Source: Rothia nasimurium (GTDB lineage Bacteria; Actinomycetota; Actinomycetes; Actinomycetales; Micrococcaceae). Taken from it: DNA of 64,000 nt. The position numbers and the translations under genes were made by a program. The stretch covers positions 124,001-188,000 of the forward strand of contig NZ_CP056080.1 in assembly GCF_014217215.1 (NCBI RefSeq), written 5' to 3'. Below the pieces are notes generated by a model. That model had not been told where the DNA came from, made no database searches, and saw only the letters and a program-made list of their open reading frames with translations. This document shows, in pieces, positions 50,129-58,679 of this stretch. Numbering within the stretch: position 1 is the stretch's first letter; each line of letters starts with the position of its first letter.

Positions 50129-51088
50129 GTGAGCCAAGAAGAAAACCGCGCGGCCTACCGCTTCAGGCAGCACCAAGAACTCGGCTTCACCGACTGGTGC
50201 GCCGGTGCTCGTGAAAGCTTCGGCGACCTGCGCATCATCTGCGATAACCCCGAAAACTTTAGCGCCAGCGTCCGCACCGCCTCCCTGGGGGATGTGGAAC
50301 TCTTCGACATGACTACCCCCGCCCACAGCGTCGCCCGCACCCCCGATGCGCACGACGCTGAACACAACGGCTATTGCAAACTTAGCCTGCAACTCGACGG
50401 CGAAGCTGTGCTCACTCAGGACGGGCGTAGTTGCCACCTGTGCCCCGGCGACCTGGCTCTCTATGTGACCAAGCGCCCCTACCAGCTCGAATACCCCGGC
50501 CAGCAACGCAGCCTCATCGTGCTCTTCCCGCAAAACTTCGTGCACCTGGGGGTCGATTATGTAGGGGTCATTACGGCCACCCCCGTCTCTGACCAGCAAG
50601 GGCTCGGGAAGTTTGCCGTGCCCCTCTTTGAGCAGCTCGCAGCTAATCTTGATGAACTCAGCGGCCCCCACGCCCTGGCTCTCGTACGCTCGGCCCTCGA
50701 AATGCTTATTACCGTCATGGCGGCAGAATCAAACGAAGCCGGGCGCTCGCCGGACAATATGCTCTTTCACCAGGCTGTCGCCTATATTGAAGAGCACCTG
50801 GGTGACCCTGACCTGGGCCCCGGTAAAATCGCTGACGCCCTCTATATCTCCCTGAGGCAGTTGCACGGCAGGTTTGCGGCCAATCAGCAGACCGTCTCTA
50901 CCTACATCCGCACCCGCCGCCTGGAATGTATTCGAGAGGATTTGGCTAACCCCCTTTACCGCGGGGATTCGGTGCAGACCATCAGTGCCCGCTATGCCCT
51001 CTTTGACCCCTCGCATGTGAGTAAGGCTTTTAAGGCTGAATACGGAGAAAGCCCCTCGACCTACCGGGTGAGGATGCTGGCTAGCTAG
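50129..51088 (+). CDS. AraC-family activator (FeaR-like layout)
   Basis: This 319-residue regulator has an N-terminal AraC-binding-like domain (about 30-200) with LQLDGEAVLTQDGRSCHLCPGDLALY, and a C-terminal two-HTH domain: GPGKIADALYISLRQLHGRFAANQQTVSTYIRTRRL and TISARYALFDPSHVSKAFKAEYGESPSTYR. I choose GTG 50129 with AGGAGG upstream. Divergent from the aldehyde dehydrogenase, so it is probably its activator. Similar layout to FeaR, which controls phenylethylamine use in Enterobacteria (family knowledge). Confidence 0.85.
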   Translation: MSQEENRAAYRFRQHQELGFTDWCAGARESFGDLRIICDNPENFSASVRTASLGDVELFDMTTPAHSVARTPDAHDAEHNGYCKLSLQLDGEAVLTQDGRSCHLCPGDLALYVTKRPYQLEYPGQQRSLIVLFPQNFVHLGVDYVGVITATPVSDQQGLGKFAVPLFEQLAANLDELSGPHALALVRSALEMLITVMAAESNEAGRSPDNMLFHQAVAYIEEHLGDPDLGPGKIADALYISLRQLHGRFAANQQTVSTYIRTRRLECIREDLANPLYRGDSVQTISARYALFDPSHVSKAFKAEYGESPSTYRVRMLAS

Positions 51089-51094
51089 CCTGTC

Positions 51095-51141
51095 GAAAAG
51101 TGCAACTGCCCTGCCAAAAGTGACGGGCATTTGCACTTTTC
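51095..51141. terminator. Terminator hairpin after the AraC gene
   Basis: GAAAAGTGCAA pairs perfectly with TTGCACTTTTC, with an inner TGCCC/GGGCA stem. The A/T ends allow both directions. Confidence 0.65.
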
Positions 51142-51223
51142 CGATGGCATCTCCCTATCGCCCGCAATGCTTTCCTGGTAAAGTAATGTCCGTAAGGAAA
51201 ATCAACCTGAAAGGCATACAATC

Positions 51224-52231
51224 GTGGCACCTAAAATAGGCTTCCTCTCCTTCGGCCACTACGGCGACTACCCCGGCTCCAAAACCCGCACGGGCGCCGA
51301 CATGCTCCACCAGGCCATCGACCTGGCCGTCGGCGCTGAAGACATCGGGCTGGACGGGGCCTTCTACCGCGTCCACCACTTCGCCCAGCAACAGATGTCC
51401 CCCTTCCCCCTACTGGCCGCCGCAGGGGCCCGCACCTCCACCATCGAGCTGGGCACCGGCGTCATCGACATGCGCTACGAAAACCCGCTCTACATGGCAG
51501 AACAGGCCGCCATGGTCGACCTGATTGCCGGTAACGAGCGCCTGCAGCTGGGTATTTCCCGCGGGTCACCCGAAACCGTCTATAAGGGCTTTGCCCACTT
51601 CGGCTACCTGCCCGCTGAGGGTGAGGACGAGTCTGACATGGCCCGCCGCCACACCGCCCTCTTCCGCGAGGCTATTGCCGGCAAGGGCATCGCCCAGAGC
51701 GTTTCTGACCCCACTCAGCTTGACCCCATTACGCCCCAGTCGCCCGGCCTGCCCCGCCGCATCTGGTGGGGTGCTGGCACCCGCGATACCGCCCGCTGGA
51801 CCGGCGAGCAGGGCATGAACCTGATGTCCTCCACCCTGCTGCTGGAAGACACCGGCGTGCCCTTTGATCAGCTGCAGGCCGAGCAGCTGCGTATCTTCAA
51901 GCAGGCATGGGCGGACGCCGGGCACGAGGGCACCCCGCGCACGTCGGTATCGCGTTCGATTATTCCGATTATTGATGAGCAGAGTAACTACTACTTCGGC
52001 CTGCGCGCCCAGGCTGAGGGCCAGGACCAGGTCGGTATTCTGGACGGCGCCGTCTCCCGCTTCGGCAAGAGTTACATTGGTGAGCCCGACAAAATTGCTG
52101 AAGAGCTGGCTCAGGACGAGGCCGTAGCTGAGGCAGACACCCTGCTGGTGACGATCCCCAACATGCTGGGAGTAGACTTCAACCTGCGCCAGCTGCAGGC
52201 CATCGTCCGCGATATTAAGCCCGCCCTCTAA
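51224..52231 (+). CDS. LLM-class flavin-dependent oxidoreductase
   Basis: This 335-residue luciferase-like monooxygenase-fold protein uses F420 or FMN. Pieces seen: GLDGAFYRVHHFAQQ, TIELGTGVIDMRYENPLYMAEQAAMVDLIAG, RLQLGISRGSPE, and FNLRQLQAIVRDI at the end. The GTG start follows GAAAGG by 10 nt. It stands alone between terminators, so no substrate is suggested. Confidence 0.85.
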   Translation: MAPKIGFLSFGHYGDYPGSKTRTGADMLHQAIDLAVGAEDIGLDGAFYRVHHFAQQQMSPFPLLAAAGARTSTIELGTGVIDMRYENPLYMAEQAAMVDLIAGNERLQLGISRGSPETVYKGFAHFGYLPAEGEDESDMARRHTALFREAIAGKGIAQSVSDPTQLDPITPQSPGLPRRIWWGAGTRDTARWTGEQGMNLMSSTLLLEDTGVPFDQLQAEQLRIFKQAWADAGHEGTPRTSVSRSIIPIIDEQSNYYFGLRAQAEGQDQVGILDGAVSRFGKSYIGEPDKIAEELAQDEAVAEADTLLVTIPNMLGVDFNLRQLQAIVRDIKPAL

Positions 52232-52266
52232 CCCCTTCCCGCCCTTCGCAAGGGGACCTCATTTCC

Positions 52267-52298
52267 AAAAAAGGACCGCATATTATGCGGTCCTTTTT
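52267..52298. terminator. Bidirectional terminator
   Basis: AAAAAGGACCGCATA pairs perfectly with TATGCGGTCCTTTTT. It lies between the convergent LLM gene and ydhK. Confidence 0.85.
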
Positions 52299-52328
52299 AA
52301 GTTTTGCGGTCCCTTTGAGAGTGAGGAG

Positions 52329-52904
52329 TTACTTGGCGGCTTTAATCTCAGACTCCGTGACCCATTTATGATTCTTCATGGTCATGCCGGCCGCGGTGAA
52401 ATCCACCATATACACGGTCTCATCGGTTGATGATTCAACGTTACCCTCAGCTCCTTTCATGCCGGTCATATGCTCAGCTTCGATGGTCACGGGAGTGCCG
52501 TCAGCAAGACGCTTGCTCCCGGCGTCCGCAAGTTCTTCCTGCACAACCCACTTGTGGTCGGTCACGGGGTCAGACCCGTCGGTGGGGGTGTAATTCACCG
52601 AGTAAGTGTAGGTCTGGTAAGCACCAACGACGGTGGCGGTCGCCCCGTCCATGCCGCTCATGTGGTCAGCAGCAAGAACTACCTCGGTGCCAACAGGGTA
52701 GGTGGGGTCGGTAGCTTCGGCGATGCCGGCAGGGGCAGGCCCGCCATCTGCCGGGTGGTTGGCGTGATCAGCGTGGGCAGCTGCGGCCGATGACACCAGG
52801 GCCTCAGCTTCACTTTTAGCCGTGGAGTCGTTGGAACCACAGGCCGTCAACGCTAGCAGCGATGCAGCAGTCAGGGCGAGGACGCGGGCAGTCGGGATTT
52901 TCAT
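52329..52904 (-). CDS. YdhK-type lipoprotein (two DUF1541 repeats)
   Basis: This 191-residue lipoprotein has a signal ending in the lipobox LTAC (about 18-22), then a low-complexity His/Ala/Pro linker and two similar repeats: VGTEVVLAADHMSGMDGATATV...VTDHKWVVQEEL and DGTPVTIEAEHMTGMKGAEGNV...MKNHKWVTESEI. The DHM/EHM and HKW signatures with Met/His suggest metal contact. In Firmicutes and Actinobacteria YdhK often sits near copper genes, as here after copA. Start ATG 52904 has GGAGGTCCCC upstream. The longer frame to 53006 is spurious. Confidence 0.85.
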   Translation of the reverse strand: MKIPTARVLALTAASLLALTACGSNDSTAKSEAEALVSSAAAAHADHANHPADGGPAPAGIAEATDPTYPVGTEVVLAADHMSGMDGATATVVGAYQTYTYSVNYTPTDGSDPVTDHKWVVQEELADAGSKRLADGTPVTIEAEHMTGMKGAEGNVESSTDETVYMVDFTAAGMTMKNHKWVTESEIKAAK

Positions 52905-52932
52905 GGGGACCTCCTGGGGATGGGGTGGAGTT

Positions 52933-55218
52933 TTAGGAGAAACGGAGCAGGCGGGTGGAGTTGAGCACCACGAAAACCGACGAAAACGCCATGGCCGCCG
53001 CCGCAATCATGGGGTTGAGCAGGCCCGCCGCCGCCACCGGAATCGCCACCGTGTTGTAGGCAAAAGCCCAGAACAGGTTGCTCTTAATCAGGCGCAGGGT
53101 GGCCCGCGAAAGCCGAATCGCCGTCGGCAGCGAGCCCAAGTCACTACGAACAATGGTCATATCGGCGGCCTCCATAGCCACGTCGGTGCCCGACCCCATG
53201 GCCACACCCACGTCCGCTTGGGCTAGGGCCGCTGCGTCGTTCACGCCGTCACCCACCATGGCAACCCCGGCCCCGCCCTCCTGCAGGCGGGTGATGGTGG
53301 CCAGCTTGTCGGACGGGCTGACCTCCGCGTAGACGTCCGCCGGGGCAATGCCCACCTCGGCTGCCACGGCGCGGGCGACGGGTTCGGCGTCCCCGGTCAG
53401 CAGAACCGGGGTAAGACCCAGAGCCCGCAGCTCGGCCAGAGCCTTGGACGCCCCAGCCTTGGGGGTATCGTGCAGGGCCAGCAGGGCAGCGGGCTGCCCC
53501 CCGATAGCAAGGACGACGGTGGTGCGCCCGGCCTCCTGCTCGGCCAGCAGGGCGCGGGTGTGGGTTTCACTCAGCTCAACGCCTTCAGAGACAAGGAAAC
53601 TGGGCTGGCCCACTAGCACCGAAACCTCCCGGCTCTCACCTGCAGAAACCTCTTCGTGCAGGGTAGCCCGCACGCCCCCGCCGGGGGAGGAGGCAAAATC
53701 AGTGACCTGCGGTAGGGCCTGCCCCCGCAGGTGGGCCTCAGCCTGGGCTGCCTGGGTAATAGCCCGGGCAATGGGGTGCTCCGAGCGAGACTCGGCCGCC
53801 CCGGCCAGTGCCAGCAGGGGGGCGGCGTCCTGGCCCCCACCACCTGCCAGGGGAATCACCTCAGCCAGAGCCAGGGCCCCGGTGGTCACGGTGCCGGTCT
53901 TATCGAGCACCACAGTGGTCAGGCGCTTGGTGGACTCAAGCACCTGGGCCGAACGAATCAAAATACCCAGCTGGGACCCGCGCGAAGTACCCGCCAGCAG
54001 GGCCGTAGGGGTCGCCAGACCCAGGGCGCAGGGGCAGGCAATGACCAGCACCGACACCGCCGCGGTAAAAGCCGCATTGACATCACCGGTCACCAGCAGC
54101 CAGCCGACCAGGGTCGCCAGGGCCAGGGCAATCACCACCGGCACAAAAACCGCAGAAACCCGGTCAGCCAGGCGGGCAATAGGGGCCTTAGTAGACTGGG
54201 CCTCCGCCACGGTACGACTCATCTGGGCCAGTACAGTATCGGCTCCCACGCGGGTCGCCCGCACCGTCAGCGAACCCGATGTGTTGACGGTCGCGCCAAC
54301 GACGGCGTCCCCCACCCCTACCTCAACCGGCACGGATTCACCGGTCAGCAGGGAAGCGTCCACCGCCGAGCGCCCCTCAACAACCTCGCCGTCCACCGCA
54401 ATTTTCTCGCCGGGCCGCACCAAGAACAGGTCGCCGGGGAGCAGGTCCTTGACGGGAATCTGCACTTCCCGCCCGCCCTGCAGAACCGTGGCAGACTTAG
54501 CCCCCAGGTTCAGCAGAGCCCGCAGGGCCTGGGACGAGCGCCGGGCGGTGCGGTGCTCAATCTGCCGGCCAGCCAACAAAAAGAGGGTAATCATGGCCGC
54601 CGCATCAAAGTAGAGCATGTGGTCCATGCCGTGGCTGCCAGGTGAGGACGCCCCGTGCCCGGCATGGGCGGTCATAGCCGGGTCGATAAGGAGCTGCCAG
54701 AGCGAAAAAGCGTAGGAAGCAATAACACCCAGGGAAATCAGGGTGTCCATGGTGAAAGAACCGTGCCGAAGATTAGTCCAGGCCGGGCGGTGGAAAGGCA
54801 GGGCCGCCCAGGTCGCCACCGGCAGGGTCAGGGCGGCAACCACCCAGCCCCAATGAGGGAACTGGAAAGCAGCAAACATAGACATCAGAAACACCGGCAG
54901 GGTAAAGATCGCCGCCACCCACAGGCGCGGGGTGAGCGAACCCTGCTCAGGCTCATCAGCCTGCTCGACGGCGTCCTGCTTCAAGCTCGCCGTGTACCCG
55001 GCCTTCTCAATCGTCTCAATCAGCTGCTGATCAGTGACCGAAGCAGGCGCAACCACGCGGGCGGTTTCCAGCGGAAGATTGACCGAGGGGTCCACCCCAA
55101 TTTTCTTGAGCTTGCGCTCCACCCGCCCCACACAGGACGCGCAGGTCATACCCCCCACATTCAGATTCACGATGCGGGTGTCACCGGTGAAAACCTCAGC
55201 GGTGGATTGGGTTGGCAT
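52933..55218 (-). CDS. copA: Copper-exporting P1B-type ATPase
   Basis: This 761-residue pump has one N-terminal heavy-metal domain with [10 protein letters not shown], eight membrane segments, TGES in the actuator, the intramembrane CPC in [17 protein letters not shown], the phosphorylation site [21 protein letters not shown] and the hinge [18 protein letters not shown]. It expels Cu(I) from the cytosol. ATG 55218 has GAAAGAAGG upstream. It lies downstream of csoR and copZ, separated from copZ by a 384-nt hairpin-rich gap. Confidence 0.96.
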   Translation of the reverse strand: MPTQSTAEVFTGDTRIVNLNVGGMTCASCVGRVERKLKKIGVDPSVNLPLETARVVAPASVTDQQLIETIEKAGYTASLKQDAVEQADEPEQGSLTPRLWVAAIFTLPVFLMSMFAAFQFPHWGWVVAALTLPVATWAALPFHRPAWTNLRHGSFTMDTLISLGVIASYAFSLWQLLIDPAMTAHAGHGASSPGSHGMDHMLYFDAAAMITLFLLAGRQIEHRTARRSSQALRALLNLGAKSATVLQGGREVQIPVKDLLPGDLFLVRPGEKIAVDGEVVEGRSAVDASLLTGESVPVEVGVGDAVVGATVNTSGSLTVRATRVGADTVLAQMSRTVAEAQSTKAPIARLADRVSAVFVPVVIALALATLVGWLLVTGDVNAAFTAAVSVLVIACPCALGLATPTALLAGTSRGSQLGILIRSAQVLESTKRLTTVVLDKTGTVTTGALALAEVIPLAGGGGQDAAPLLALAGAAESRSEHPIARAITQAAQAEAHLRGQALPQVTDFASSPGGGVRATLHEEVSAGESREVSVLVGQPSFLVSEGVELSETHTRALLAEQEAGRTTVVLAIGGQPAALLALHDTPKAGASKALAELRALGLTPVLLTGDAEPVARAVAAEVGIAPADVYAEVSPSDKLATITRLQEGGAGVAMVGDGVNDAAALAQADVGVAMGSGTDVAMEAADMTIVRSDLGSLPTAIRLSRATLRLIKSNLFWAFAYNTVAIPVAAAGLLNPMIAAAAMAFSSVFVVLNSTRLLRFS

Positions 55219-55338
55219 GACGCCTTCTTTCACTTAGTTTGTTGTGTTCGGTGCTTGTAGGGTTCTTGGGGCCGGGCGCATATCGCGAGCTTTGGAGGGC
55301 GGCTTTGCCCAGGGGAGGCGAGCATCTCTCCCTATGGG

Positions 55339-55440
55339 GTGCGGACGCGCGTCTCTGCCAACTAACCTTCTCGCGGGCTCGCAAGCTCGCGCGCGATTCA
55401 TGCCAGCCCTAGCCAGTTGGCTGCCGACGCGCGCCCGCAC
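55339..55440. repeat. Intergenic hairpin repeat, copy B1
   Basis: 102 bp. Arms 55339-55363 (GTGCGGACGCGCGTCTCTGCC...) and 55415-55440 are near-inverses. Contains GATTCATGCCAGCCC, the inverse of the core with one change. Confidence 0.75.
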
Positions 55441-55451
55441 CCCCGGGCGAC

Positions 55452-55548
55452 GGAGGGCGGCTGGCGCCCAGCTGGCTTCGGGGCTGGCGTGAATTGCGAC
55501 GAGCCCCCAGGCGAGGAGTAAGAGGGTCGCTGGGCAAAGCTGCCCTCC
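55452..55548. repeat. Intergenic hairpin repeat, copy B2 (opposite orientation)
   Basis: 97 bp. Arm GGAGGGCGGCTGGCGCCCAGC (first 20 bases) faces 55529-55548. Holds GGCTGGCGTGAATTG on the plus strand and AGAGGGTCG near the right arm, as in copy C. Confidence 0.75.
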
Positions 55549-55602
55549 AAAGCCCTAGAAAAATGAGCCGGCAGAGACGCACGTCCGCCCCTGTGTCGGT
55601 GA

Positions 55603-55818
55603 TTAGCCGACGGGGGTGAAGCCGGCTTCTTCGATGGCGACTGAGACGGCGGCGGCGTCCAGGTCGCCAGTGTGGTTGATGGTGACGGTGGATTCGCCGT
55701 CCTTGACCACGTCGACCTCTACGCCGGTGACGTTCTCAATTTCTTCAATTTCTTCGCGCACGCTCATGGCGCAGTGGTTGCAGGTGAGGCCGGTTGCTTT
55801 GACGATGGTTGCTGACAT
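55603..55818 (-). CDS. copZ: Copper chaperone CopZ (heavy-metal-associated domain)
   Basis: This 71-residue single-domain ferredoxin-like chaperone has the Cu(I) motif ATGLTCNHCAMSVREEI (CxxC at about 13-16) and ends VAIEEAGFTPVG. It passes copper to CopA. CAAGGAGAAAACC precedes the ATG. Second gene after csoR. Confidence 0.95.
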   Translation of the reverse strand: MSATIVKATGLTCNHCAMSVREEIEEIENVTGVEVDVVKDGESTVTINHTGDLDAAAVSVAIEEAGFTPVG

Positions 55819-55902
55819 GGGTTTTCTCCTTGTGGGTGTGGGGCGCGGACGCCCGTACTTGGGTCGGCGGGAGCCGGTTGACTCCCTGCCGGGGGCTGGA
55901 TT

Positions 55903-56238
55903 CTAGCTCTTGATGAGGCGGGTGATGGCTGCCATTGCTTCGCTGATTTTGTCGTCGAGGGGGGCGGTGTTGCCGGTGGCTTTTGCCTGGGTGGCGGCGT
56001 CGACGACGCAGTGCCGCACGTGGTCTTCTAGGAGCTGGATGGAGACGCTGTGCAGGGCCTTGTTGATGGCGGATACCTGGGTGAGGATGTCGATGCAGTA
56101 GACGTCCTCGTCGACCATGCGCTGGATGCCGCGTACCTGCCCCTCGATGCGGCGCAGGCGCTTGAGGTAGGCGTCCTTGTCGGCGGTGTAGCCGTGGTGG
56201 TGTTCTGCCTGGTGGGTTGCGCAGTGCTCTTCGCTCAT
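55903..56238 (-). CDS. csoR: Copper-sensing repressor CsoR
   Basis: This 111-residue four-helix repressor releases DNA when Cu(I) binds. The Cys-His-Cys ligand set is there: DVYCIDILTQ, LEDHVRHCVVD. YLKRLRRIEGQVRGIQRMVDED is typical. A His-rich N-terminus (HQAEHHHG) is extra. I choose ATG 56238 over the frame to 56361. A 17-bp perfect palindrome at 56250-56266 lies 12 nt upstream, giving autoregulation of csoR-copZ-copA-ydhK. Confidence 0.95.
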   Translation of the reverse strand: MSEEHCATHQAEHHHGYTADKDAYLKRLRRIEGQVRGIQRMVDEDVYCIDILTQVSAINKALHSVSIQLLEDHVRHCVVDAATQAKATGNTAPLDDKISEAMAAITRLIKS

Positions 56239-56249
56239 GTCTTTAACAT

Positions 56250-56266
56250 ATACCCCCTGGGGGTAT
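56250..56266. promoter_or_regulatory. CsoR operator
   Basis: ATACCCCCTGGGGGTAT, a perfect palindrome around T, matches the known G-C-tract CsoR site type. It lies 12 nt upstream of csoR and should cover its promoter. Confidence 0.9.
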
Positions 56267-56383
56267 GACCACAAGAGGGTAAATCCTTGAATGTCATCGA
56301 AATTTTCATAGGTGCGGGCAAAGAACGCACTTATGAAACTTTTGACTACCTTCAGCGCCACCGGCCGATACTAAGCGCCCTGT

Positions 56384-56389
56384 TAGACT
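56384..56389 (+). promoter_or_regulatory. Leaderless -10 box TAGACT
   Basis: TAGACT ends 6 nt before ATG 56396 of the GH15 gene, with GGTGGT between, as at 12870. Confidence 0.6.
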
Positions 56390-56395
56390 GGTGGT

Positions 56396-58501
56396 ATGGC
56401 TTCTTTCATCGAGGATTACGCCCTGCTCTCAGACATGAACACCGGCGCGCTGGTTTCCCGCACCGGTTCCATTGACTGGTTCTGCGCCCCGCGCTTTGAC
56501 TCCCGTGCGGTCTTTGCCGCCCTTCTGGGGGAGCGGGAGCACGGTCGCTGGTTGCTGGCCCCCCTCGAATCGGTCAACCCCGCCCCGGTGGAAGAGATCC
56601 GCACGGAGCGTTCCTACCGCGAGAACACCTTTATTCTGCAGACCGTCTGGTTTGTGGGGGACGCGTCGGTGCGCGTCACCGAGTTTATGCCGCTTTCGGG
56701 CGGCACCACGATCGTGCGCAATGTGGAGGGCTTGACCGGTGAGGTCACCATGTATCACGAGCTTGCCCTGCGCTTTGATTACGGTAAGACGATTCCCTGG
56801 GTTACCCGCTATGAGGGGGTGGACGCCGCTGGCGCCCCCGACCCGTCCGCCGACATGCTGGTGGGTATGGCTGGCCCTCATGCCCTGGTCTTCCGGGGCG
56901 ATTCCCTGCCTGAGGGCGACCCCGAATCTAAGGCCGAAACCTTTACCGTTTCTGCTGGTCAGAGCTATACCTTCACTCTGTCTTACTTTGCCTCTAACCA
57001 CAATCCGCCTGCCCCGGTGGATTACCCCACGGCCCTGACCTACACCCAGGAGCAGTGGCAGGAGTGGTCCGACCTCTACAGCCCCGCAGACTCCCTGCCA
57101 GAGGCTGAAGATGAGGACGCTACCCCCGCCCACCTGCCCGAGGGCGGGCAGGTGCCCACCGGCGTCCGCGCATCTGAGCAGGCAGAGCAAGCGCCCGCTA
57201 CTATTTCGGCGGTGCGCGAGGTTGAAGAGCTGGAAGAAGCCAAGACCTCATCAATCCTGCTGGAAACCGGGTCTAACACCGCCGCCCCCGAGGTCGACGA
57301 AGCCACCTACCATGAGCTAGCCCAAACGGCTGCGAGCCAGGTTGTTGCCCCCACCGCCGAGGACCACCGCGAAGAAGCCAACGCCCGCTACCGGGAAGCC
57401 CGCCTGCGGTCCCTGCTGGTCCTGCGCGCCCTGATTTCCCGTGAAACTGGCGCCCTGGTCGCCTCCGTAACAACCTCCCTGCCCGAAGTCATCGGGGGCA
57501 AACGCAACTACGACTTCCGTTTCACCTGGCTGCGCGATGTCGCCATGGCCATGGACGTAACCCTCACCCACGGCCACGAGCGTGAGACCGCCCAGCTGCG
57601 TAACTGGATCCTGCGAGCCCTGGCCAACAACCCGCGCCGCATTCACGCGGTCTACGGCCTGGCCGGCGAAAAGGACGACATCGAGCGCCGCCTGGCCCTG
57701 CCCGGCTACGAGGGGTCCCAGCCGGTTCGTAGCGGCAACGGCTCGGGCGACCAGTTCCAGGGGGACGCCCTGGGGCAGGTGCTCGTCACCTTCGCCAACC
57801 TGCGCGAAGCGGGCGTAGCAGAAGACCACCTCTCCTGGCCTATCCAGAAGGCCCTGCTCAACGCCGCCACCGAACGCATCGGCGACACCGACCGCTCCAT
57901 GTGGGAGACCTTCGGCGAACCCACCGTCTACACCCACTCCCAGGCCATGCTCTGGGCAGCCTTCGACGCCGGTGTTTCCGCCGTGCGCGACTTCGGGCTC
58001 GACGGTGACGCAGCCACCTGGGAACACTGCCGCGACGCCGTTGCCGATGAAATTCTGAGCCGCGGCTTCAACGCCGATCTAGGCTGCTTCGTCTCAACCT
58101 ACGGCGGTACCGCCGTGGACGCCTCCCTGCTGCAACTACCCCAAATCGGGCTCGTAGACTGGGATGACCCCCGCATGCTGGCAACCGTTGAACGTATCGA
58201 AGCGACCATCCGCCACTCCTCGGGCATGATTTACCGCTACGACAACTCCGACTCTCAAGACGGCTTTGAGGGGCAGGACAACCCCCACTTCATTTCCTCC
58301 CTCTGGCTGGCAGAGCAGTACATCCGCTCCGGACGGGAGGCGGACGGACGCGCCCTCATCGACACCGTCCTGGACTGCGCCAGCGACCTGGGGCTGATGA
58401 GCTCCGAGTACGACTTTGAACAGCAGCGCCTCACCGGCAACTTCCCCCAGGCCCTGGCCCATGTCTCCCTGATCCGGGCGGTGGAGGCGCTGGGGTTGTA
58501 A
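56396..58501 (+). CDS. Glycoside hydrolase family 15 (glucoamylase/trehalase-like) with an acidic insertion
   Basis: This is a 701-residue protein. The N-terminal beta-sandwich (about 1-215) opens FIEDYALLSDMNTGALVSRTGSIDWFCAPRFDSRAVF. The (alpha/alpha)6 catalytic domain (about 320-695) has RNYDFRFTWLRDVAMAMD and ends LTGNFPQALAHVSLIRAVEAL. Between them lies an unusual low-complexity Glu/Ala-rich insert (about 225-320). Where relatives often read GEEGAF near the C-terminus, here it is GQDNPHF, which from memory may affect a catalytic Glu. Actinobacterial members include trehalases and maltodextrin hydrolases. The promoter seems leaderless and independent of csoR. Confidence 0.85.
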   Translation: MASFIEDYALLSDMNTGALVSRTGSIDWFCAPRFDSRAVFAALLGEREHGRWLLAPLESVNPAPVEEIRTERSYRENTFILQTVWFVGDASVRVTEFMPLSGGTTIVRNVEGLTGEVTMYHELALRFDYGKTIPWVTRYEGVDAAGAPDPSADMLVGMAGPHALVFRGDSLPEGDPESKAETFTVSAGQSYTFTLSYFASNHNPPAPVDYPTALTYTQEQWQEWSDLYSPADSLPEAEDEDATPAHLPEGGQVPTGVRASEQAEQAPATISAVREVEELEEAKTSSILLETGSNTAAPEVDEATYHELAQTAASQVVAPTAEDHREEANARYREARLRSLLVLRALISRETGALVASVTTSLPEVIGGKRNYDFRFTWLRDVAMAMDVTLTHGHERETAQLRNWILRALANNPRRIHAVYGLAGEKDDIERRLALPGYEGSQPVRSGNGSGDQFQGDALGQVLVTFANLREAGVAEDHLSWPIQKALLNAATERIGDTDRSMWETFGEPTVYTHSQAMLWAAFDAGVSAVRDFGLDGDAATWEHCRDAVADEILSRGFNADLGCFVSTYGGTAVDASLLQLPQIGLVDWDDPRMLATVERIEATIRHSSGMIYRYDNSDSQDGFEGQDNPHFISSLWLAEQYIRSGREADGRALIDTVLDCASDLGLMSSEYDFEQQRLTGNFPQALAHVSLIRAVEALGL

Positions 58502-58513
58502 AAGAGATGCCAC

Positions 58514-58669
58514 GCAGGCGGGTATGCTGAGAGCCCGCTGGCTCGGATGAAGTGAGCGGGTGCGCCAGCACATAAGAGCGAACGTAATCCGCCGCCAGGC
58601 GGGGCGTGAATCGCCCGTGAGCGCTAGCGAACCGGCGAGAGGGTCGCGGGCAGAGGCATACCTGCCTGC
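58514..58669. repeat. Intergenic hairpin repeat, copy C
   Basis: 156 bp. Arms 58514-58538 (GCAGGCGGGTATGCTGAGAG...) and 58646-58669 are inverses with few breaks. Contains GGGGCGTGAATCG and AGAGGGTCGCGGGC. It fills the gap between the convergent GH15 and lysE genes, where it can act as a terminator for both. Confidence 0.75.
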
Positions 58670-58679
58670 TGGAGCTACC

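Larger units (their letters stand above)
55289..55553. repeat. Nested hairpin block between copZ and copA (outer arms)
   Basis: 55289-55312 (GCTTTGGAGGGCGGCTTTGCC...) is the inverse of 55530-55553 at 23 of 24 bases. The block contains copies B1 and B2 of the GGCGTGAAT-core family. The 384-nt gap 55219-55602 holds no gene; it is repeat plus the copA leader. Confidence 0.75.

Noticed and set aside
49988-50671. Minus-strand extension of the aldehyde dehydrogenase frame
   Set aside because: It runs through the divergent AraC gene; a good ribosome-binding site places the start at 49987.
58514-58669. GGTATGCTGAGAG string resembling part of a TPP riboswitch
   Set aside because: No downstream plus-strand gene, no rest of the THI box, and the element belongs to the hairpin repeat family.
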